Below, piece after piece: positions 13,526 through 17,191 of a DNA stretch of 17,191 bases (positions are counted from its first letter, which is position 1; the number at the start of each line of letters is the position of its first letter). Under the pieces are notes generated by a model, which made no database searches, had not been told where the DNA came from, and saw only the letters and a list, made by a program, of their open reading frames with translations. Origin of the DNA: CAYXFZ01 sp964464385. GTDB lineage: Bacteria > Planctomycetota > UBA1135. A program made the translations under genes and the position numbers. Location of the stretch: positions 1 to 17,191 of the forward strand of contig CAYXFZ010000055.1 in the NCBI GenBank assembly GCA_964464385.1. Reading direction: 5' to 3'.

Positions 13526-14702
13526 GTCCTTCGTCTCCTTTGCCGACGGCGTTCTCGAAGACGAGGGCGCCGTCGGCCTTTATGTGCACTTGCCTTTTTG
13601 CGTTTCCAAGTGCCGCTACTGCGATTTCCACTCCATCGTCCTGAAAGACCACGACTTGGAAAAGTACGTGGAACTTGTTTTGGCGGAAGCCCGCGTGCGC
13701 GCGCAAGACTTGCGCCCCGCCACCGTTTTTTTTGGAGGCGGAACGCCTTCGATTTTACCACCTGACTTGTTGGCTCGACTTTTGGATGGGCTGAACGAGA
13801 TCACCGGCTTCCGGGCAAGTTCGCGGGAGACCACAATGGAAGCAAACCCGGAGTCCTTGGATCAGGCCACGGCCGACTGCGCGCGCGCCGGAGGAGTCAA
13901 TCGACTCAGCATCGGCGTGCAGTCTCTGCGGCCGGACATCTTGCAAGCTTACGACCGGGTCCATTCTCCAGGGGACGCCCTGCGCGCCTTCCGCTACGCG
14001 CGTCAAGCCGGATTTGAGCGCATCAATCTGGATTTGATTCATTCTTTTCCAGGCCATGATCTACAACCTTGGCTGGAGGACTTGGCAGTCTTGGTGGATT
14101 TACAACCGGACCACCTCTCTTGCTACGAGCTGTCGTTCGAACCCGGAACTCCGCTAACCCGACGACGAGACGCCGGCCGCTTCCCCGAAGAGGGGGAAGA
14201 CAAAAGGAAAGAAGTCTTCCTGGCCACGGGAAACTTTCTCCAGGAAGCCGGTTTTGACCGCTATGAGGTCAGCAACTTTGCCCGACCGGGCGAGGCCTGC
14301 CGCCACAACGTGGGCTATTGGCTCCTTCGCCCCTGCGTCGGTTTGGGCTCTGGTGCCGTTTCCTGGGACGGCCAAGCACGCCGCCGCAACGAGGAAGATC
14401 TGAAACTTTGGCAACGACGCTTGGGCCAAGACGCCGCCGAAGAAGAAGAGCGGCCACCGGCCCGAACCCGGCTCTTCGATTGCTACATGATGGGCCTCCG
14501 CATGCCGCAAGTGGGAGTGACTTGGGCCCTGGCCGAACTTCGCTCCGGCCTGGATGCACGCCGGGAATACGCCGAGGCGTGGACCACCCTGACCGACCAA
14601 GGGCTCGTGACCCTGAATCAGGAACGCGCTCGCGTCACTCCCCAAGGCCTTCTCCTTTTAGACAGCGTTCTGGAGCAACTCTTGCCCTCCTTGTCGGTAT
14701 AG
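13446..14702 (+). CDS. hemW: HemW-like radical SAM heme chaperone
   Basis: The radical SAM cluster motif is GLYVHLPFCVSKCRYCDF (CxxxCxxC, C52/C56/C59), followed by VFFGGGTPSILP, MEANPESL, NRLSIGVQSL and INLDLIHSFPG. The HemW-specific CRHNVGYW and VGLGSGAVSW are present, and the C-terminal winged domain ends in GLVTLNQERARVTPQGLLLLDSVLEQL. HemW proteins bind heme and insert it into respiratory enzymes; they were long annotated as oxygen-independent coproporphyrinogen oxidase HemN. The start is a problem: between the sigma stop and the GTG inside GLYVHLP there is no in-frame ATG, GTG or TTG. The only upstream choice is ATG 13446, which overlaps sigma by 80 bases. Either that long overlap is real, the start is non-standard, or there is a small sequence error. 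Confidence 0.85.
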   Translation: MWSKEFLRNRSTPDCRESDPKTSAPPESFVSFADGVLEDEGAVGLYVHLPFCVSKCRYCDFHSIVLKDHDLEKYVELVLAEARVRAQDLRPATVFFGGGTPSILPPDLLARLLDGLNEITGFRASSRETTMEANPESLDQATADCARAGGVNRLSIGVQSLRPDILQAYDRVHSPGDALRAFRYARQAGFERINLDLIHSFPGHDLQPWLEDLAVLVDLQPDHLSCYELSFEPGTPLTRRRDAGRFPEEGEDKRKEVFLATGNFLQEAGFDRYEVSNFARPGEACRHNVGYWLLRPCVGLGSGAVSWDGQARRRNEEDLKLWQRRLGQDAAEEEERPPARTRLFDCYMMGLRMPQVGVTWALAELRSGLDARREYAEAWTTLTDQGLVTLNQERARVTPQGLLLLDSVLEQLLPSLSV

Positions 14703-14726
14703 TTTCGGCCAAACCGCCCTTCCGCC

Positions 14727-15499
14727 ATGGCTCCCAAGAAAACACCGTCCCTGTCCCGGCTTTTTTTCCGTGGGCTTGGTATCGTCCTGCCTCTGGCCTT
14801 AACCATCGGATTTTTAGTTTGGCTTTGGAATCTTCTCTCGGGAACCGTCTTCCAACACGTGGACGCCGGACTGGTTTGGATCCTCGGTCGCCTGGGNNNN
14901 NNNNNNCCTTGTCCGAACCCATTCGACTTGGGATTTCGGTGGCCATCATTGTCCTCCTCCTGTTCTTGTTGGGTTGGTGGTTCTCCGGATTCCTGGGTCG
15001 TAAGGTCGTTGCCGCTTTTGAACGGGGCCTGACTCGGGTTCCCTTGATCGGCGCCATCTATCCCTACGTCAAACAAGTGACGGAGTTCTTTTTCGGGGAA
15101 GAACGCAAGGTTGAGTTTGACCGAGTTGTTTCCATTCCGTACCCACGCCCAGGCGTGTATTCCTTGGGGTTTATGACCGGCAACTGCATGCGCTCCCTAA
15201 ACGAAGCCCGCGGCTCCGAATTGATTTCCGTGTTTGTCCCTTCTTCGCCCATGCCGGCGACGGGCTACACCCTCTTCGTCCCAGTCGCGGACATCATCCC
15301 TCTCAAGCTGTCCGTGGAAGAGGCCTTGCGTGTGGTCATCTCCGGCGGCGTGCTGATCCCCCCGCAAGAGATGGTGGAACCCACGGCCCTTCCCCAGCGC
15401 TTAGTCGAGGGAGCTTTGCCGCATGAAATTGCGGTCGCGACCGACGAGGTTGCGCCCGATGCGTCCGAAATCGCGCCTCCTCCCGAAACCACGCCATGA
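14727..15499 (+). CDS. DUF502 membrane protein (interrupted by assembly gap)
   Basis: The protein is about 257 residues and belongs to DUF502, integral membrane proteins of unknown function. The N-terminus (MAPKKTPSLSRLFFRGLGIVL) leads into a first transmembrane helix near 16-38. After the gap comes a second helix (ISVAIIVLLLFLLGWWFSGFL). The family core follows: VPLIGAIYPYVKQVTEFFFG, YPRPGVYSLGFMTG, ISVFVPSSPMPATGYTLFVPV and LKLSVEEALRVVISGGVLIPP. An acidic, alanine/proline-rich tail ends the protein. The 10-N gap at 14897-14906 makes it look split into two frames, but both halves belong to the same family and rejoin if the gap length is 2 modulo 3. The ATG is 24 bases after hemW without a Shine-Dalgarno; the TGA overlaps the pyrF ATG. 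Confidence 0.85.
14897..14906. other. Assembly gap (10 N) inside the DUF502 gene
   Basis: Ten Ns between GGTCGCCTGGG and CCTTGTCCGAACCC. The DUF502 frame before the gap (codon starting 14895) and after it (codon starting 14909) are joined only by a missing length of 2 modulo 3, so the number of Ns is not the true distance. Confidence 0.95.
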
Positions 15500-16395
15500 G
15501 TTTCGTCGCCCGGCTGCACCGAGCCATCGCCGGCGTCGGCGGCCCGTGCATGGTCGGCCTAGACCCACGCCCGGACCACTTTCCCGAGGAGTTCCGTCCC
15601 GCAAGGGGAGCCAACATTGAAGACACGGCTGACGCCGTGCGCCGCTACCACCGCCAACTCCTACCCTTGATTGCCCCCAAGGCCGCGGCGATCAAACCGC
15701 AAGTGGCCTTCTTCGAGCGCCTTGGACCCGCGGGCTTGGCGGCCTTGGCCGACGCCATGGAGCACGCCCACGAACTCGGCCTGCTGGTCGTGGCCGACGC
15801 CAAGCGCGGGGACATCGGCTCCACCGCCGAAGCCTACGCCGAAACCTGGCTCGCCGGAGCGGCCTTCCCGGCCGCCGACGCCCTGACCGTCAACCCCTAC
15901 TTGGGAGAAGATGCGTGCGAGCCCTTCCTGCGGGCGGCCCAACGTCACGACGCCGGCCTCTTCGTCTTGGTGAAAACCTCCAATCCCGGCGCCGGCCTAT
16001 TCCAGGATCACGGGCAACCCACCCTAGCTGAAATCGTAGCCGACAAAATTGCCGCTTGGGGGGACGATTGGCACGACGAAGACGGCTGGTCTTCGGTGGG
16101 GGCGGTCGTCGGGGCCACTCGCCCAGAGGAACTCGCCGCATTCCGCGCCCGCATGCCCCGGGCCCCCCTTCTTCTGCCCGGCTACGGTTTTCAAGGCGGC
16201 GAGGGTCGCGGCCTCCAGGCGGCTTTTGATGACCACGGGTGTGGCGCCATCGTCAACTCCAGCCGAGCCATTCTGTTTGCCCACGAACGGGAAGACTTGG
16301 CCCATTTGCCCAGCTGGCAGGACAAGGTCAAGGCCGCCTTGGACGAAATGAAAGGCGATTTGTCGCCCTTGGTTTCGGGTGGCATTCGCGGGTGA
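15496..16395 (+). CDS. pyrF: Orotidine 5'-phosphate decarboxylase (long, type 2)
   Basis: The protein has 299 residues and catalyses the last step of UMP synthesis. The landmarks are GLDPRPDHFP (21-30), AAIKPQVAFFERLG (64-77), the catalytic VVADAKRGDIGSTAEAYA (98-115; D101, K103, D106 of the DxKxxD motif), ALTVNPYLGEDACEPF, FVLVKTSNPGA and GAVVGATRPEELAAFR near the phosphate site, then LLPGYGFQGGEG and IVNSSRAILFA. Length and the long DAKRGDIGST form place it in the type 2 PyrF group and not the roughly 230-residue type 1. ATG 15496 overlaps the DUF502 stop (ATGA), and its own stop overlaps the next gene's GTG. No other pyrimidine gene is in the window. Confidence 0.95.
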   Translation: MSFVARLHRAIAGVGGPCMVGLDPRPDHFPEEFRPARGANIEDTADAVRRYHRQLLPLIAPKAAAIKPQVAFFERLGPAGLAALADAMEHAHELGLLVVADAKRGDIGSTAEAYAETWLAGAAFPAADALTVNPYLGEDACEPFLRAAQRHDAGLFVLVKTSNPGAGLFQDHGQPTLAEIVADKIAAWGDDWHDEDGWSSVGAVVGATRPEELAAFRARMPRAPLLLPGYGFQGGEGRGLQAAFDDHGCGAIVNSSRAILFAHEREDLAHLPSWQDKVKAALDEMKGDLSPLVSGGIRG

Positions 16396-17191
16396 GCGAT
16401 TCGGCTTCGCTTCGCTTGGTCTGCGCCCCAGGTTTCGCCGGCGGTCGTTTGCGCCATTGGAACCAGGCCCTTTGGCTCCTGGTCGAGGCCCGCCGCCGCG
16501 GCCCTGGCTGCCAAGCGGAATTGATTTTCGATGCCAGAAAATTGACTCGTGCGGATTTGGACTTGAGCTTGCTCAATTTACATGGCGACCCGGTTCGTTT
16601 GGCTGGCCCGCCGCAGGGAATCCTGGCCGATGCAGAGCAGCGCCAGTCCTTTTTGGCCCGGGCTCTTGACCACCTGCCCCTGGATGAGCAACGACGAGAC
16701 CTTTTGGAGCACTTTCTTCCCCTCCCCCAAGAGTCCCTCCTGGAAGCATCCGTGCGCCTTTTCCGGGAGTTCACCCAACCCCTGGGACTTGTTGTTTCCG
16801 CCCGCGAGGCCGGGTCCACCAGCCCGGCGCCGGAAGAACACGCCTGGACTCCCGGGCCAGAGATCACCTGGCTGAGCGCGCGCCACCTCTTGGCCTTGCG
16901 CCGCCTGGGCCTCCAACCCCGGGACGGGCTCGCTGGTGAAGCTAACTTAAGAAGGGCGGCCACCCCCCAGGACGGCAATCCTGTTCTGGACTCTCTCGGT
17001 CAGTTGGAGTCCGTCGTTGCATCCCAAGTCCAACAGCTCCAAGCCGCGGTGGAGGACCAAGAACCTCGCCTGCAAGGAAGTTGGCTTCGTCTGCGACGAG
17101 ACGCCCGCCGTGCCACCACCCGCTTTCGCCGCGCCGCCGCGCGAAGTCTGCGCAACCGAGACGGCATCCGGGGAAGCCAACTCCACGCCCT
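16392..17191 (+). CDS. Divergent BshC-like protein, 5' part
   Basis: An open frame of 266 codons runs from GTG 16392 (a GTGA overlap with the pyrF stop) to the right edge without a stop, so the C-terminus is missing. LVCAPGFAGGRLRHWNQALWLL fits the place where BshC has its GQQxGLFGGPLYTxYKA segment. SLLEASVRLFREFTQPLGLVV resembles the BshC helix before its GLVVLDP strand. The last 90 residues, from LDSLGQLESVVASQ through RRATTRFRRAAARSLRNRD, look like the BshC coiled-coil with its two long basic/acidic helices. BshC joins cysteine to GlcN-malate in bacillithiol synthesis. Compared with the usual 540 or so residues the N-terminus is shortened, and the nucleotide-binding glycine segment is degenerate. 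Function is therefore uncertain, and the family call is by pattern only. Confidence 0.42.
   Translation, partial: MSDSASLRLVCAPGFAGGRLRHWNQALWLLVEARRRGPGCQAELIFDARKLTRADLDLSLLNLHGDPVRLAGPPQGILADAEQRQSFLARALDHLPLDEQRRDLLEHFLPLPQESLLEASVRLFREFTQPLGLVVSAREAGSTSPAPEEHAWTPGPEITWLSARHLLALRRLGLQPRDGLAGEANLRRAATPQDGNPVLDSLGQLESVVASQVQQLQAAVEDQEPRLQGSWLRLRRDARRATTRFRRAAARSLRNRDGIRGSQLHA

Noticed and set aside
14318..14896. Frame joining the hemW region to DUF502 across the N gap
   Set aside because: It is an artefact of the 10-N gap keeping a shadow frame open. The real DUF502 N-terminus is in another frame starting at 14727.

Overview
The window looks like compact chromosomal housekeeping DNA from a diderm (Gram-negative-type) bacterium of moderately high G+C. 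Outer-membrane evidence comes from an OstA/LptA-like partial gene followed by an LptD-like gene. The mix of LptD, RNase HIII, a DUF374 acyltransferase, a peptidase MA-like protein, a large exported DUF3352-like protein, a short SigA-type sigma factor, DUF502 and long-form PyrF would fit Planctomycetota or a neighbouring phylum. That placement is inference from gene content and has not been tested by a phylogeny. I see no tRNA, rRNA, CRISPR array, insertion sequence, phage gene or toxin-antitoxin module.

Layout. (1) 1-3213, + strand: partial LptA/OstA-like gene, lptD, tatA-like gene. (2) 8269-3210, - strand: a tightly coupled five-gene unit of a DUF3352-like exported protein, a membrane-anchored peptidase MA-like protein, a DUF374 acyltransferase, RNase HIII and MoaB/Mog. 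Three junctions are ATGA overlaps and one has a stop directly abutting a TTG start. (3) 8459-12508: four single genes in alternating orientation: a membrane-anchored degenerate cyclophilin (+), ParB (-), a calcineurin-like phosphoesterase (+) and a long protein ending in an HPr domain (-). (4) 12638-17191, + strand: sigma factor, hemW, DUF502 protein, pyrF and a partial BshC-like gene, most of them overlapping or closely spaced.

Two 10-N assembly gaps (4714-4723 and 14897-14906) each break a real gene. In both cases the frames on the two sides rejoin only if the true gap length is 2 modulo 3, so the 10 Ns are placeholders. Correcting for this gives one continuous DUF374 gene ending at 4669 and one continuous DUF502 gene from 14727 to 15499.

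How the genes relate. LptA/LptD and possibly the DUF374 acyltransferase belong to envelope lipid and lipopolysaccharide biology. TatA, the cyclophilin-like protein and the MA-like protease point to protein export and quality control. ParB, with a near-consensus parS site inside its own coding sequence, belongs to chromosome segregation. The most unusual items are the HPr domain fused to about 345 residues of unrecognised helical protein, the cyclophilin domain that lacks its catalytic signature, the very divergent BshC-like protein, and the intragenic parS. I found no convincing wholly new multigene system.
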